Shown piece by piece: positions 8,503 to 18,414 of a DNA stretch of 64,000 nucleotides. The stretch is from the NCBI GenBank assembly GCA_963762425.1, contig CAVXKY010000007.1, forward strand, positions 1-64,000. Reading direction: 5' to 3'. The position numbers were made by a program, and so were the translations under genes. A model generated the notes under the pieces. The model was given only the letters and a program-made list of their open reading frames with translations. It made no database searches and was not told where the DNA came from. This DNA is from REEB95 sp963762425. GTDB lineage: Bacteria > Pseudomonadota > Alphaproteobacteria > ATCC43930 > CGMCC-115725. Position 1 is the stretch's first letter. Each line of letters begins with the position of its first letter.

Positions 8503-9514
8503 ATGCGCCGCATCATCCTCTGGTTGCTTGCCCTCCTCGTCATCGCCGCCGCCGCCGCTTATTGCGGCTACTGGTATTACATGGCGGGAAAGATTTCGCG
8601 CCGGCATCGATCCCTGGGCCGAGGCGCGCCGGGCCGAGGGCTATGATCTGCATTGGGACGGCGTTTCGGTCGGCGGCTTCCCGTGGGGCTTCCGCCTCCG
8701 CTTCGACAATTTCTTCATCGCTTCGCCCAAGCCGCTGCCTTACCAGGCGAGCGCCGATGCCATGGTGTTCGATTCGGGCCCGTGGAATTTGCAAGCCTGG
8801 CGCTTCGCCGCGCCCGGCGGCGCCAAGCTCGATCTGCTGCTGGCTTCGGCGGGATTCGACGCCGACGGTCTTTCGGGCGACGTGACCCTGCCGCTCGATC
8901 CGGAAGGCGCGCTCGACATCGACGCGCTCAACCTGTCCGGGCGCGGGATCGCCGAGGGCTGGAAAATCGGCGAGCTGCGCCTGGGCTTGTCCCAGCCGGC
9001 CAAGCCGCCGGTCAGCGACACCGATCCCTTCCTCGATCTCTCCGTGACATTGTCGCATGTCGTCTTGCCGCAGGGCGTGGCCCCCTTGAGCGACACCATC
9101 CAGGAGATTTCGGCCATCGCCTCGGTCGACGGCGCGTTTTTCCCCGGTCCGCTCGCCCCGGCCCTCACCGCCTGGCGCGACCGCGGCGGCATCGTTGAAT
9201 TGCAGTCGGTGCATCTGCGCTGGGACGCGCTCGACCTTTCGGCCAACGGCACCGGCGCGCTCGACGCAAGGCTCCAGCCCATCGCCGCGCTCACCGCGAC
9301 ACTCGAGGGCCAGGATGCGATCGTCGACGCCGCCGTGGGCGCTAGCGTCATGCGCCCGCAGGACGGCGATCTGGCCAAGATGGTGCTGGGATTGCTCGCC
9401 AAGCCCGGCCCGGACGGGCAGAAGCAGATCACCGCCCCGTTGACGGTGCAGGACAACCGGCTCTATCTCGGCCCCGCCCGGGTGGCGCGCGTGCCGGTGA
9501 TTAATTGGGAATAA
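8503..9514 (+). pseudogene. DUF2125 family protein, frameshifted
   Basis: The first frame (ATG at 8503, MRRIILWLLALL) encodes a signal anchor ending in YYMAGK. The family sequence then continues in the next frame as RAGIDPWAEARRAEG and runs to 9514. Removing one base near 8593 (in aagattt) joins them as MAGK-F-RAGIDPW, giving a family-length protein of about 336 residues. DUF2125 proteins are predicted envelope proteins of unknown role in alphaproteobacteria. Either the gene is disabled or the sequence has an indel error. An internal start at 8528 would lack the export signal. Confidence 0.75.
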
Positions 9515-9558
9515 CCGCGTAGCACAGGCCGCGCAGAGGCGCGGCCGTCGTGCGAAGC
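9515..9558. repeat. Palindromic interspersed repeat (CGCGTAGCA...GCGAAGC), short type
   Basis: Begins ccgcgtagcacaggcc and ends ggccgtcgtgcgaagc, with the inner arms ggccgcgc/gcgcggcc forming a hairpin. One of about 17 copies found only between 9.5 and 29.2 kb in this window. Confidence 0.85.
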
Positions 9559-9572
9559 GAAGAAGAATCAGC

Positions 9573-9616
9573 CCGCGTAGCACAGGCCGCGCAGGGGCGC
9601 GGCCGTCGTGCGAAGC
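9573..9616. repeat. Palindromic interspersed repeat, short type (second of a tandem pair)
   Basis: Nearly identical to the copy at 9515-9558 and in the same orientation, 14 bp after it. It lies next to the 3' end of the monooxygenase-like gene at 9621. Confidence 0.85.
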
Positions 9617-9620
9617 TAAA

Positions 9621-9947
9621 TTAAGCTTTCGGCGCTTGGTCCCTGGCGAACATGCCGTATTGCCGCTCGATCTCGGCAACCGAGATGCGGTAATCGGCGA
9701 ACACCTCGTTGCGGCCTTTCGCCTGGGCGAGCTTGTGCCTGGCGTGTTCGCGCCAGCGTTTCACCGCCTCTGCGTCGCGCCAGAAGGACAGCGACAACAG
9801 CTTGCCCGGCTTATTGAGGCTGCGGAAGCGTTCGACCGAAACGAACCCGTCGATCTTTTCCAGATCGGCTTTGAGCGCGGCGGCGAGATCGAGATAATCC
9901 ACCTCGCGCCCGTCTTTCGGTTCGACCTCGAAAATGACGGCATGCAT
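9621..9947 (-). CDS. Antibiotic biosynthesis monooxygenase (ABM) domain protein
   Basis: The 108-residue protein starts MHAVIFEVEP. It is a single ABM/dimeric alpha-beta barrel domain: GFVSVERFRSL followed by LLSLSFWRDAEAVKRWREH is the typical pattern. Proteins of this fold include small oxygenases and haem-degrading enzymes, but many have no known activity. The start was chosen for the aaggag sequence just upstream; an earlier in-frame ATG reads through the neighbouring palindromic repeat. It is probably a single-gene unit. Confidence 0.8.
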   Translation of the reverse strand: MHAVIFEVEPKDGREVDYLDLAAALKADLEKIDGFVSVERFRSLNKPGKLLSLSFWRDAEAVKRWREHARHKLAQAKGRNEVFADYRISVAEIERQYGMFARDQAPKA

Positions 9948-9974
9948 GTTTTTCTCCTTGGCTTCGCAAGACGC

Positions 9975-10030
9975 CCCGCGTAGCAAAGGCCGAGGACCGA
10001 ATCTTAAGGCCCGAGGCCGTCTTGCGAAGC
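9975..10030. repeat. Palindromic interspersed repeat, long type
   Basis: Starts ccgcgtagcaaaggcc and ends gtcttgcgaagc, with a longer centre containing gaggaccgaatcttaaggcccgagg-like halves. It separates the ABM gene from tyrA. A partial inverted end (gcttcgcaagacg) precedes it at 9961. Confidence 0.8.
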
Positions 10031-10037
10031 GAAATAA

Positions 10038-10910
10038 TTACGCCTGCTTCGCATCCACAATCGACTTGCGGATGGCGCGGGTGCGGGTGAACACCTCTTC
10101 GAGCTTCTTGCCCTCGCCGTGGCGGATGGCGCGCTGCAACGCGGTCAAATCCTCGCTGAAACGCTGCAGCATCTCCAGCACCGCCTCGCGGTTGTTCAGG
10201 AACACGTCGCGCCACATGATCGGATCGCTGGCGGCGATGCGCGTGAAATCGCGGAAGCCGCCGGCCGAGAATTTGATGACCTCGGAGCGGAGCGATTCCT
10301 CGAGCCCGCTCGCCGTGCCGACGATGGTGTAGGCGATGAGATGCGGCAGATGCGAGGTGATCGCCAGCACCTTGTCGTGATGCTCGGCGTCCATCGCCAC
10401 CACTTTCATCCCCGCCTGTTCCCACAGCTTTTTCACCGTCGACACCGCCCCGGCGTCGCCGCCGGGAATGGGCGTCAAGACGCACCAGCGGTCCTGGAAC
10501 AGCTCGGCAAAGCCCTTCTCCGGGCCGGAAAACTCGGTGCCCGCCACCGGATGCCCCGGCACCAAATGCACGCCCTTGGGCAACACGGGCTGCAAATCCC
10601 GGATCACCGCCTGCTTGACCGAGCCGACATCGGTGACGATGGCGCCGGGCTTGAGCGCGGGCGCGATGCGTTTCCCGATCTCGGCATTGGCCGACAACGG
10701 CACCGCCAGCACGACCAAATCCGCATCCTTCACGGCAATCGCCGGGTCGTCGGTGACGCTATCGGCGAGCTTCAGCCGTTTCACCGCCTCGAGGGTTTCT
10801 TTCCGCCGCGCGCAAGCCGAGATTTTCCCGGCGAGCTTGTCGCGGATCATCACCCGGGCGAGCGACGAGCCGATCAGGCCGATGCCGATGAAGGCCACCT
10901 TTTGGAACAT
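10038..10910 (-). CDS. tyrA: Prephenate/arogenate (cyclohexadienyl) dehydrogenase
   Basis: This enzyme oxidatively decarboxylates prephenate or arogenate in tyrosine synthesis. The 290-residue protein has a Rossmann NAD(P) motif GIGLIGSS near the start, the conserved GHPVAGTE segment, and HHDKVLAITSHLPH in the helical domain. There is no ACT or mutase domain. Start MFQKVAFIG at 10910 places the glycine motif at the normal distance. It lies 8 bp after hisC on the same strand, forming an aromatic amino acid operon with the chorismate mutase. Confidence 0.92.
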   Translation of the reverse strand: MFQKVAFIGIGLIGSSLARVMIRDKLAGKISACARRKETLEAVKRLKLADSVTDDPAIAVKDADLVVLAVPLSANAEIGKRIAPALKPGAIVTDVGSVKQAVIRDLQPVLPKGVHLVPGHPVAGTEFSGPEKGFAELFQDRWCVLTPIPGGDAGAVSTVKKLWEQAGMKVVAMDAEHHDKVLAITSHLPHLIAYTIVGTASGLEESLRSEVIKFSAGGFRDFTRIAASDPIMWRDVFLNNREAVLEMLQRFSEDLTALQRAIRHGEGKKLEEVFTRTRAIRKSIVDAKQA

Positions 10911-10918
10911 GGGTTGGC

Positions 10919-12043
10919 TCACGAGGCGAGCCTCTTGGCTTGGGCCCATTCCTTGGCGGCATCGGCCACTTCCTTCATCTCGCTTTCGGTGCCCACGGTG
11001 ATGCGGACCCAGTCTGGCAGGTTATAGGCCGCCATGCGCCGCGCGATGATGCCGCGCGTCTTGAAGAAGGCCAGCGCCGCGTCGGCGGCCTTCGCGTCCG
11101 CGCCGAAACGCACCAGCACGAAATTGGCGACGCCCGGCGAAACTTCGACCCCGGAAGATTTCAGCGCCTGTTCGAGCCAGGGGCGCCAGGTGTCGTTATG
11201 CGCGCGCGCGCGCGCGAACGCGGCCTTGTCTTCGAGCGCCGCCAGGCCCGCCGCCTGGGCCGGGGTATTGACGTTGAAGGGATTCCGCACGCGGTTCAGC
11301 ACGTCGGCGATTTCCACGCTGCTATAGGACCAGCCCAGGCGCAACGCCGCGAGCGCGTAAATTTTCGAAAACGTCCGCGTCATCACCACGTTGGGCGCGG
11401 CGCTTGCCAGCTCGATCCCCGGCTCGTAATCGTTGCGGCTGACGAATTCGGCATAGGCCGCGTCGATCACCAGCAGCACATGGGGCGGCAGCCCGGCCTG
11501 GAGCCGTTTCATCGCGTCGCGCGGGATATAGGTCCCGGTCGGGTTGTTGGGATTGGCGATGAACACGATCTTGGTTTTCGCGCCGACGCGTTTCAGCGTC
11601 GCGTCGACGTCGAAGGTCAAATCCTTCTCCGGCACCGCGATGGGCGTCGCCCCGGCCGACAAGGCCGCGATCGGGTACATCAGAAATCCGTGGCGGCCGT
11701 ACAGCACCTCGTCGCCCGGCCCGGCATAGGCGCGCGCCAGCAAGCCGATCAACTCGTCGGAGCCCGCGCCGCAGACGATGCGCGAAGAATCGAGGCCGTG
11801 CATCTTGCCCAAGGCATCGCGCAACTCGGCGCAACCGCCATCGGGATAGCGGTGGATTTCGCCCGCCAGCGCCTTATAGGCGGCGACCGCCTTGGGGCTC
11901 GGCCCGAGCGCGCTTTCGTTCGAGGAGAGCTTGATCGGGTTCCGGTTGCCGGGGATTTTCGCTTCGCCGCCGATGTAAGGCGCTATCTCGAGAATGCCCG
12001 GGCGCGGGGTCGGGCCCTCCTGCTTGCGGGTTTTACCGGTCAT
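10919..12043 (-). CDS. hisC: Histidinol-phosphate/aromatic aminotransferase
   Basis: This is a PLP-dependent class I/II aminotransferase of 374 residues. Visible features are LSSNESALGPSP near the N-terminus, the NPNNPTGTYI loop, the Asp-Ala-Ala-Tyr segment, and TFSKIYALAALRLG with the PLP lysine. HisC enzymes act on histidinol phosphate, and the copies placed beside tyrA usually also transaminate prephenate or phenylpyruvate. Context therefore favours an aromatic role. The start (MTGKTRK) overlaps the stop of the upstream chorismate mutase frame (ATGA). Confidence 0.9.
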   Translation of the reverse strand: MTGKTRKQEGPTPRPGILEIAPYIGGEAKIPGNRNPIKLSSNESALGPSPKAVAAYKALAGEIHRYPDGGCAELRDALGKMHGLDSSRIVCGAGSDELIGLLARAYAGPGDEVLYGRHGFLMYPIAALSAGATPIAVPEKDLTFDVDATLKRVGAKTKIVFIANPNNPTGTYIPRDAMKRLQAGLPPHVLLVIDAAYAEFVSRNDYEPGIELASAAPNVVMTRTFSKIYALAALRLGWSYSSVEIADVLNRVRNPFNVNTPAQAAGLAALEDKAAFARARAHNDTWRPWLEQALKSSGVEVSPGVANFVLVRFGADAKAADAALAFFKTRGIIARRMAAYNLPDWVRITVGTESEMKEVADAAKEWAQAKRLAS

Positions 12044-12931
12044 GGCGACGACCCGGGCCGCGCCGGCTCTTTCGGCCCCAGCTCCTGCGCCGAAAACGGC
12101 CGCGCATAGAACCCCAGCGCCGAGGTCCGGGCGCGCGTCTCGCCGCCGGGCGGGGTCAGGTTTTGCAGCCGCGCATCCTCGGGCGCCACCCCTTCGTCGA
12201 TCTCGACCAGCCCAGCGGTGGCGCCGCCGCCCACCCGCGCCATCGCCAACAACGTCGCCGGCAGCTTTGCATTCGACAGCATGGTGGCCAGGCCGCCGCG
12301 GCTCACCTCGCCCGCCACCTCGATGGCATAAAGGCTGCGCTCGGCCTTGGCCGGCTCGGCCGGCGCCTGAGCTCAGCACGAAGGCGTCGCGCGAGCCGCG
12401 CGCGTTGCCGCGCCCGCCGAAAGGCAGGCGCGCGGTGACGCGCGGCCCCGGGCCGGCGGAGGCGAGCGTGCGCCACCAGGCATCCTCGACGCCGTCGCCC
12501 GGCACCGGCACCACGCCGGCGCTGGCGCGGTTCTCGCCCAGCGCGCGCATCACCTCGGTCGAGCTGTGATAGGCGGTCATCGGCACGGAAGCGCCGTAAT
12601 GATCGCGCGCCAGATCCCAGATGCCGGGATCGGCCTCGGTCGCCGCCACCGCCACCGAGAATTCGGTCTGCATGGTGATGGCCGCGCCCACCATCTCGCG
12701 CCAAAGCCGCACCAGCGACGTGGCCGGAAAGCGCCCGCTGTGGCGCTTGAGCAGATTGCGCAAGATCTCGGCCTCGCGCGTCGGCACCTCGGCCGGCAGG
12801 CCGTCGGCGCGCTTCACCGCGGCCACTTCGCCCACCGCCGCCGCCCGCTGCATGACCAGATCATGCAGCTGCGCATCGATGCGGTCGATCTCCTGGCGCA
12901 GGGTTTTGAGCGAACGGGGACGATCAGCCAT
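12040..12931 (-). pseudogene. Chorismate mutase with C-terminal extension, frameshifted
   Basis: The N-terminal part starts MADRPRSLKTLRQEIDRIDA and is an AroQ-type chorismate mutase (LVMQRAAAVGEVAAVK, then MVGAAITMQ), converting chorismate to prephenate. The frame then breaks near 12362-12372. The continuation, with YAIEVAGEVSRGG and LGFYARPF, is in another frame ending at 12040, where it overlaps hisC by ATGA. Adjusting one base in tcaggcg restores about 296 residues, a common size for this alphaproteobacterial protein. The mutase domain itself is intact, so activity may survive. It is either decay or a sequencing indel. Confidence 0.75.
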
Positions 12932-13005
12932 GGCTTTCCAAGGGGTTGCCGGTAAGTGGAAGGCGATAGAGATAGTTCCGCAAGCGCCCGAAAGCAAAGA
13001 AAACA

Positions 13006-13034
13006 TTGACAGCGGGTTCACGCGCTATCTACCT
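13006..13034 (+). promoter_or_regulatory. Possible sigma70-type promoter of metXW
   Basis: A TTGACA hexamer at 13006-13011 is followed at near-standard spacing by a tatcta-like sequence around 13026-13031, about 40 bp before the metX ATG. The -10 part is weak. The SAM-II riboswitch consensus found ahead of some alphaproteobacterial met genes was not seen. Confidence 0.35.
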
Positions 13035-13073
13035 AGCGCAACAGCATTTTTCGGCACAGCGAGCATTCAGGGC

Positions 13074-14239
<1,166 letters not shown>

Positions 14240-14243
<4 letters not shown>

Positions 14244-14878
14244 GCATGGACGCCAGAAACTTCGCGGCGCCGCCCGAGCTGCGCGGCGATTTGCGTCTGG
14301 CCGCCGAGATGATCGAGCCGGGCTCGCGCGTGCTCGACATCGGCTGCGGCGACGGCGAATTGCTCTCCTATCTCTCCCGCGAAAAGGACGTGGACGGGCG
14401 CGGCATGGAGCTGTCGCAATCGGGCGTGAACGCCTGCGTGCGCCACGGCCTCAGCGTGATCCAGGGCGACGCCGACAACGACCTGGCGGATTATCCTTCC
14501 GACGCCTTCGATTACGTGGTGTTGAGCCAGACGCTCCAGGCGACGCGCAACCCGCGCGCGGTGTTGCTGCATCTGGCGCGCATCGGCAAGCGCGCCATCG
14601 TCTCGATCCCGAATTTCGGCCATTGGCGCGTGCGGGTGAATTTGCTGATCGGGGGCCATATGCCGCGCACCGGCCTCTTGCCATCAGCCTGGTACGAGAC
14701 GCCCAACATCCATCTCTGCACCATCCAGGATTTCGTCACGCTCTGCGCCGACGAAGGCATCCGCATCGAACGCAGCGTCTCGCTCGACCGCTGGGGCCGG
14801 CCCTACCGCCTCAACCCGGTCGGCGCCCTCGCCAATCTCCTGGCCGAGCAGGGGCTGTTCTTGCTGGCACGGCGGTAG
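14240..14878 (+). CDS. metW: Methionine biosynthesis protein MetW
   Basis: The 212-residue protein is a class I SAM-methyltransferase-like fold with VLDIGCGDGEL near residues 31-41 and the MetW-specific segments VVLSQTLQATRNP and NFGHWRVR. MetW is coupled with MetX in proteobacteria and is thought to promote or stabilise homoserine acylation. It is translationally coupled to metX. Its stop lies 1 bp from a duplicated gene fragment on the other strand. Confidence 0.92.
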
Positions 14879-14879
14879 G

Positions 14880-15019
14880 GCCCCGCCGGACTGGGAGTTC
14901 CCGGCATCGGCAGCAGCACGGCGCGGCGCTTTTTCTTCGCACGTTCACCGGCGGGCTTGGCGTAAGTCTGCTTGGTCGCCTCGACCATCGCCACGCCGCC
15001 GAAGGCGCCGAACCAGCGC
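14880..15019 (-). pseudogene. Duplicated 3' end of the neighbouring methyltransferase gene
   Basis: This 140-bp segment matches 15370-15509 at a constant offset of 490 bp with roughly 85-90% identity by eye. It encodes the same C-terminal residues (WFGAFGGVAMVEATKQ and RRAVLLPMPGTPSPAG) on the minus strand but has no start of its own. It is a remnant of a partial tandem duplication; the 64-residue reading frame at 15020-15214 lies between the two copies. Confidence 0.8.
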
Positions 15020-15214
15020 CTACCTGGCCTTCCACCCGGCATAGGCGAGCCTGATTTCGTCGGCGTGGAGAACTTTCAGTCCGTCGCGGCTCTCGATCTG
15101 GCTGACATCCGCGCCATTGCTGAGAAGATCGCAAGCCTGGCTGATCGCAAATGGCAGCGAATTCACCAGGCGCAGGCCCGCCACGGTCCCGGTTTTGTAA
15201 TGAATGCGCCACAT
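15020..15214 (-). CDS. Small hypothetical protein, 64 residues
   Basis: I do not recognise a family. The protein starts MWRIHYKTGTVAG and ends DEIRLAYAGWKAR, is soluble, and has no signal or membrane segment. It lies exactly between the two copies of the duplicated methyltransferase end, with its stop at the copy boundary, so it may have arrived with the rearrangement. The balanced composition and lack of low-complexity sequence favour a real gene. Confidence 0.55.
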   Translation of the reverse strand: MWRIHYKTGTVAGLRLVNSLPFAISQACDLLSNGADVSQIESRDGLKVLHADEIRLAYAGWKAR

Positions 15215-15364
15215 GGTCGAGAAGTTTTAGAGACATAACCTGAATCGGATCAAGATTTCGGAAACTACTCAGATCAAGTCCCCCGCCACTGCCCTTTTAA
15301 AAGGCAGTCCTTCGCCAATGGCTTTGCCGCGGCCCTTTACGGCCTCCCTCTTGGTTTTGCCGGC

Positions 15365-16102
15365 CTACGGCCCGGCGGGGCTGGGCGTGCCCGGCATCGG
15401 CAGCAGCACGGCGCGGCGCTTCTTCTTCGCGCGTTCAGCATGCGGCTTGGCGTAGATCTGCTTGGTCGCCTCGACCATCGCCACGCCGCCGAAGGCGCCG
15501 AACCAGCGCGTGCCGAGGCTTTCCAACAGCGGCGCCAGGCGCAGCATGAAGCGCGAATATGTCGGCGGCACGAACAGCGCCGCCGCGTTGCGCTCGGGCG
15601 TGAAGCCTTCCTCGCGCAAAAGGTGTGACAACTGGCCCGTCGTATAGGGTGAGCCCTGGCCGAACGGCGTGTTGTCGAACCGCGTCCAGATGCCGCGCCG
15701 ATTGGGCACGGCCACGATCAGCCGCCCGCCCCCCGCCAGCACCCGCCAGATCTCCTTGAGCAAGGGCCGCACCTGCTCGCTGAATTCGAGGCCGTGGACC
15801 AGGATCACGCGGTCGACCGAGAAATCGGGCAGCGGCAGCTCGCCCTCCTCGGCCAACGCCGCGCGGTTGGGGCCTTCCACCGGCCAGGGCAGCACGCCCT
15901 GCTGCGCCGGCATCACCGCCGCCACCCGCTCGGCCTCGGCCAGATACGGGCCCAGGTAAGGCGTGGCATAGCCCAGGCCCAACAGCCGCAATCCCCGCAC
16001 ATCCGGCCACAGCGCGCGCACGCGCCGGCCGATCATGTGCCGCGCCACCTGGCCCAGCCGGCCGTGATAGAAATCGCGCAAATCGACCACGTCGATGGAC
16101 AT
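15365..16102 (-). CDS. SAM-dependent methyltransferase (type 11-like)
   Basis: The 245-residue protein has a degenerate class I methyltransferase core. The motif I region reads LLGLGYATPYLGP, then LPLPDFSVDRVILVHGLEF and LLKEIWRVLAGGGRLIVAVPN follow, the latter being the typical post-III pattern. The C-terminus has a basic cluster (ERAKKKRRAV) and a Pro-rich end. It is divergent from gloB, an arrangement often seen in alphaproteobacteria. The substrate is unknown. Confidence 0.82.
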   Translation of the reverse strand: MSIDVVDLRDFYHGRLGQVARHMIGRRVRALWPDVRGLRLLGLGYATPYLGPYLAEAERVAAVMPAQQGVLPWPVEGPNRAALAEEGELPLPDFSVDRVILVHGLEFSEQVRPLLKEIWRVLAGGGRLIVAVPNRRGIWTRFDNTPFGQGSPYTTGQLSHLLREEGFTPERNAAALFVPPTYSRFMLRLAPLLESLGTRWFGAFGGVAMVEATKQIYAKPHAERAKKKRRAVLLPMPGTPSPAGP

Positions 16103-16161
16103 AATCAGAGTTTAGCACAGCGGATGATTTGCGCGGGCGATTCGGGTTAGTCTCTCCCGCC

Positions 16162-16929
16162 ATGGCCGAGCTGGAAATCCGCCAAGTCCCGGTGCTGCGG
16201 GACAATTACGTCTACCTGTTGCGCGAGCCCGAAAGCGGGGCCGTGGCCGCGGTCGATCCCTCGGTGGCGGCGCCGGTGGCGGCCGCGCTCGACAGCCTCG
16301 GCTTGAAGCTCACCCATATCCTCAACACCCATCACCACAACGACCATACCGGCGGCAATCTCGAATTGAAGGCGCGTTACGGCGCCATCATCGTCGGGCC
16401 CTTGGCCGACCGCGCCCGCATCCCCGGCATCGACGTGGCGCTCGCCGAAGGCGACAAATTCAAATTCGGCAAGCAGGAGGCCCAGGTGTTCGACGTGCCG
16501 GGCCACACGCGCGGCCATATCGCCTTCTGGTTTCCCAAATCGCGCGCGCTCTTCTGCGGCGACACGCTGTTCCTGATGGGCTGCGGCCGGCTGTTCGAAG
16601 GCACGCCCGCGCAGATGTGGAACTCGCTCTCGAAGCTCAAGAAATTGCCGGGCGACACGCGCATCTATTGCGGCCACGAATACACCCAGGCCAATGCGCG
16701 CTTCGCGCTCACCGTCGAGCCGGGCAATCAGGCGCTGATCGCCCGGTCCAAGCGCGTCGACGAGCAACGCGCCCAAGGCAAATCCACCGTGCCGGGCACG
16801 ATGGCCGAGGAACTCGCCACCAACCCGTTCCTGCGCGCCGACAACCCTTCCCTGCAGAAATCGCAGAACGCCCCGGGCGACGATGTGGCTACATTCGCTG
16901 CCATACGTCACGCCAAAGATAATTTTTAG
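16162..16929 (+). CDS. gloB: Hydroxyacylglutathione hydrolase (glyoxalase II)
   Basis: This enzyme hydrolyses S-D-lactoylglutathione to lactate and glutathione in methylglyoxal detoxification. The 255-residue metallo-beta-lactamase fold has the binuclear metal motif THHHNDH, then HTRGHIAF, the Asp in CGDTLF, and CGHEYT, followed by the C-terminal substrate domain ending in IRHAKDNF. The start at MAELEIRQ (16162) fits the family N-terminus. A GST gene follows 11 bp later, so the two glutathione-related genes may be cotranscribed. Confidence 0.94.
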   Translation: MAELEIRQVPVLRDNYVYLLREPESGAVAAVDPSVAAPVAAALDSLGLKLTHILNTHHHNDHTGGNLELKARYGAIIVGPLADRARIPGIDVALAEGDKFKFGKQEAQVFDVPGHTRGHIAFWFPKSRALFCGDTLFLMGCGRLFEGTPAQMWNSLSKLKKLPGDTRIYCGHEYTQANARFALTVEPGNQALIARSKRVDEQRAQGKSTVPGTMAEELATNPFLRADNPSLQKSQNAPGDDVATFAAIRHAKDNF

Positions 16930-16940
16930 GGAGACCGCTT

Positions 16941-17561
16941 ATGAAACTCCGCTACTCGCCCACCTCGCCCTATGTCCGGAAAGTGATGGTGCTCGCCTAC
17001 GAGACCGGGCTCGAGCCCAGGCTCGAACGCCTGCCCACCACGGTCGTGCCCGACAAGCCCAATCTCGATGTGCAGCGCGAGAACCCGCTGATCAAGGTGC
17101 CGACGCTGGTCACCGACGAGGGCGAGGTGCTGTTCGATTCGCGCGTGATCTGCGAATACCTCGACACGCTGCACCAGGGGCCGAAGATTTTTCCGCCTGC
17201 CGGCAAGGCGCGTTGGGTGGCGCTGCGCCAGCAGGCGCTGGGCGACGGCATCCTCGACGCCGCCATCCTCACCCGCTACGAAACCTTCCTGCGGCCCAAG
17301 CAATTCCTGTGGAACGACTGGGTCGAGTCGCAGATGCGCCGGGTGCGCGGCGCCCTCACCGCGCTCGACGGCAAGGTCAAGGAAGGCGCGCTGGCGGGCC
17401 CGCTCACCATCGGCCAGATCACCGTCGGTTGCGCGCTGGGCTATCTCGATTTCCGCTATCCCACCGAGGGCTGGCGCGACCGCCATCCCGGCCTGGCGAA
17501 ATGGTACGCCGACTTCGCCAAGCGCCCGTCGATGGTCGTGACCGTTCCGCCCTCTGCATGA
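16941..17561 (+). CDS. Glutathione S-transferase family protein
   Basis: The 206-residue protein has an N-terminal thioredoxin-like domain (MKLRYSPTSPYVRKV, then NPLIKVPTLV with the cis-Pro, and DSRVICEYLD) and an all-alpha C-terminal domain containing the N-capping-like segment GPLTIGQITVG. It conjugates or reduces small electrophiles with glutathione; the substrate cannot be inferred. A good aggga ribosome site precedes the ATG. It follows gloB closely. Confidence 0.88.
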   Translation: MKLRYSPTSPYVRKVMVLAYETGLEPRLERLPTTVVPDKPNLDVQRENPLIKVPTLVTDEGEVLFDSRVICEYLDTLHQGPKIFPPAGKARWVALRQQALGDGILDAAILTRYETFLRPKQFLWNDWVESQMRRVRGALTALDGKVKEGALAGPLTIGQITVGCALGYLDFRYPTEGWRDRHPGLAKWYADFAKRPSMVVTVPPSA

Positions 17562-17575
17562 GCGAGGGCGCGGCC

Positions 17576-17668
17576 CGGCGTAGCACAGGCCGCGCAGGGG
17601 CGCGGCCGTCGTGCGAAGCGTAGAACGAGCCGTCTTGCGAAGCGAAGAACGAGGCGTCTTGCGAAGCA
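17576..17668. repeat. Palindromic interspersed repeat, short type, with extra tail copies
   Basis: A complete copy (cggcgtagcacaggcc to gtgcgaagc) at 17576-17619 is followed by two repeats of its right end (gtcttgcgaagcgaagaacgag-like) to 17668. It forms the leader of the DUF985 gene that starts 12 bp later. Confidence 0.8.
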
Positions 17669-17679
17669 AAAGAGAGTCC

Positions 17680-18078
17680 ATGACCGCGGACGAAATCATC
17701 AAGGCGCTCAACCTTCAGCCGCATCCCGAAGGCGGCTGGTACCGCGAAACCTTCCGCGACGCCGCTTCGACCGCGATTTATTTTCTGCTCAAGGCGGGCG
17801 AGGCGTCGCGCTGGCACCGCGTCAACAAGGCCGAGATCTGGCATTGGTATGCCGGCTCGGTGCTTGAGCTGTCGCTCTCGCCCGACGGCAAGCGGCGCGA
17901 TATGTATCGCCTCGGGCCCGATCTGGCGGCAAGCCAGCGGCCTCAAGTGATCGTGGCTCCCGGAGCCTGGCAAAGCGCGCGCTGCCTCGGCGACTGGACG
18001 CTGCTGGGCTGCACCGTCGCGCCGCCTTTCGACTTCAAGGACTTCGAGCTGGCGCCGCCCGGCTGGGAACCGGGCTAA
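17680..18078 (+). CDS. Cupin, DUF985 family
   Basis: The 132-residue protein starts MTADEIIKAL. The family patterns LQPHPEGGWYRET, AIYFLLKAGEASRWHRV, EIWHWYAGSVLEL and GAWQSA are all present, matching the DUF985 cupin fold. Metal or sugar-related activities have been proposed for relatives, but no reaction can be stated. The ATG at 17680 fits the family N-terminus. The 5' leader is made of palindromic repeat sequence, so the native promoter may lie before it. Confidence 0.85.
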   Translation: MTADEIIKALNLQPHPEGGWYRETFRDAASTAIYFLLKAGEASRWHRVNKAEIWHWYAGSVLELSLSPDGKRRDMYRLGPDLAASQRPQVIVAPGAWQSARCLGDWTLLGCTVAPPFDFKDFELAPPGWEPG

Positions 18079-18121
18079 ACCAGGGCTTGCTATTTACCGT
18101 TTCCCGTCGTACGTTTATGCC

Positions 18122-18409
18122 ATGATCCGTTCATGGCGGAACGCCGCCAGCCGCAAGATCTGGCAGGGTGAACGGCCCAACCAGTTTCGCGGTCTCGATT
18201 TCGACGCCGCCATCGATTTGCTGCTCGCGCTCAACGTCGCCAAGACGCTCGGCGATTTGAGCCCCCTCAAGAGCGTCGGGCTGCACAAATTGAAGGGCGA
18301 CCGCCGGAACCAATGGGCCATGACCGTCAACGCGCGGTGGCGCATTTGTTTCATGTTCCGCAAGGGCGATGCCTTCGACGTCGAGATTACCGATTACGAC
18401 AAGGGGTGA
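18122..18409 (+). CDS. higB: HigB-like (RelE superfamily) toxin
   Basis: The 95-residue protein has the HigB pattern: an N-terminal IRSWRNAASRKIWQGE, a central LHKLKGDRRNQWAMTVN and a C-terminal WRICFMFRKGDAFDVEITDY, which is the strand carrying catalytic Arg residues in ribosome-dependent mRNA interferases. It lies 5 bp before the higA-like antitoxin in the toxin-first order typical of higBA. No upstream genes share the unit. Confidence 0.9.
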   Translation: MIRSWRNAASRKIWQGERPNQFRGLDFDAAIDLLLALNVAKTLGDLSPLKSVGLHKLKGDRRNQWAMTVNARWRICFMFRKGDAFDVEITDYDKG

Positions 18410-18414
18410 TAGAC

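Noticed and set aside
12950..13073. SAM-II riboswitch ahead of metX
   Set aside because: The pseudoknot consensus and the conserved loop sequence were not found in the 120 bp before metX.
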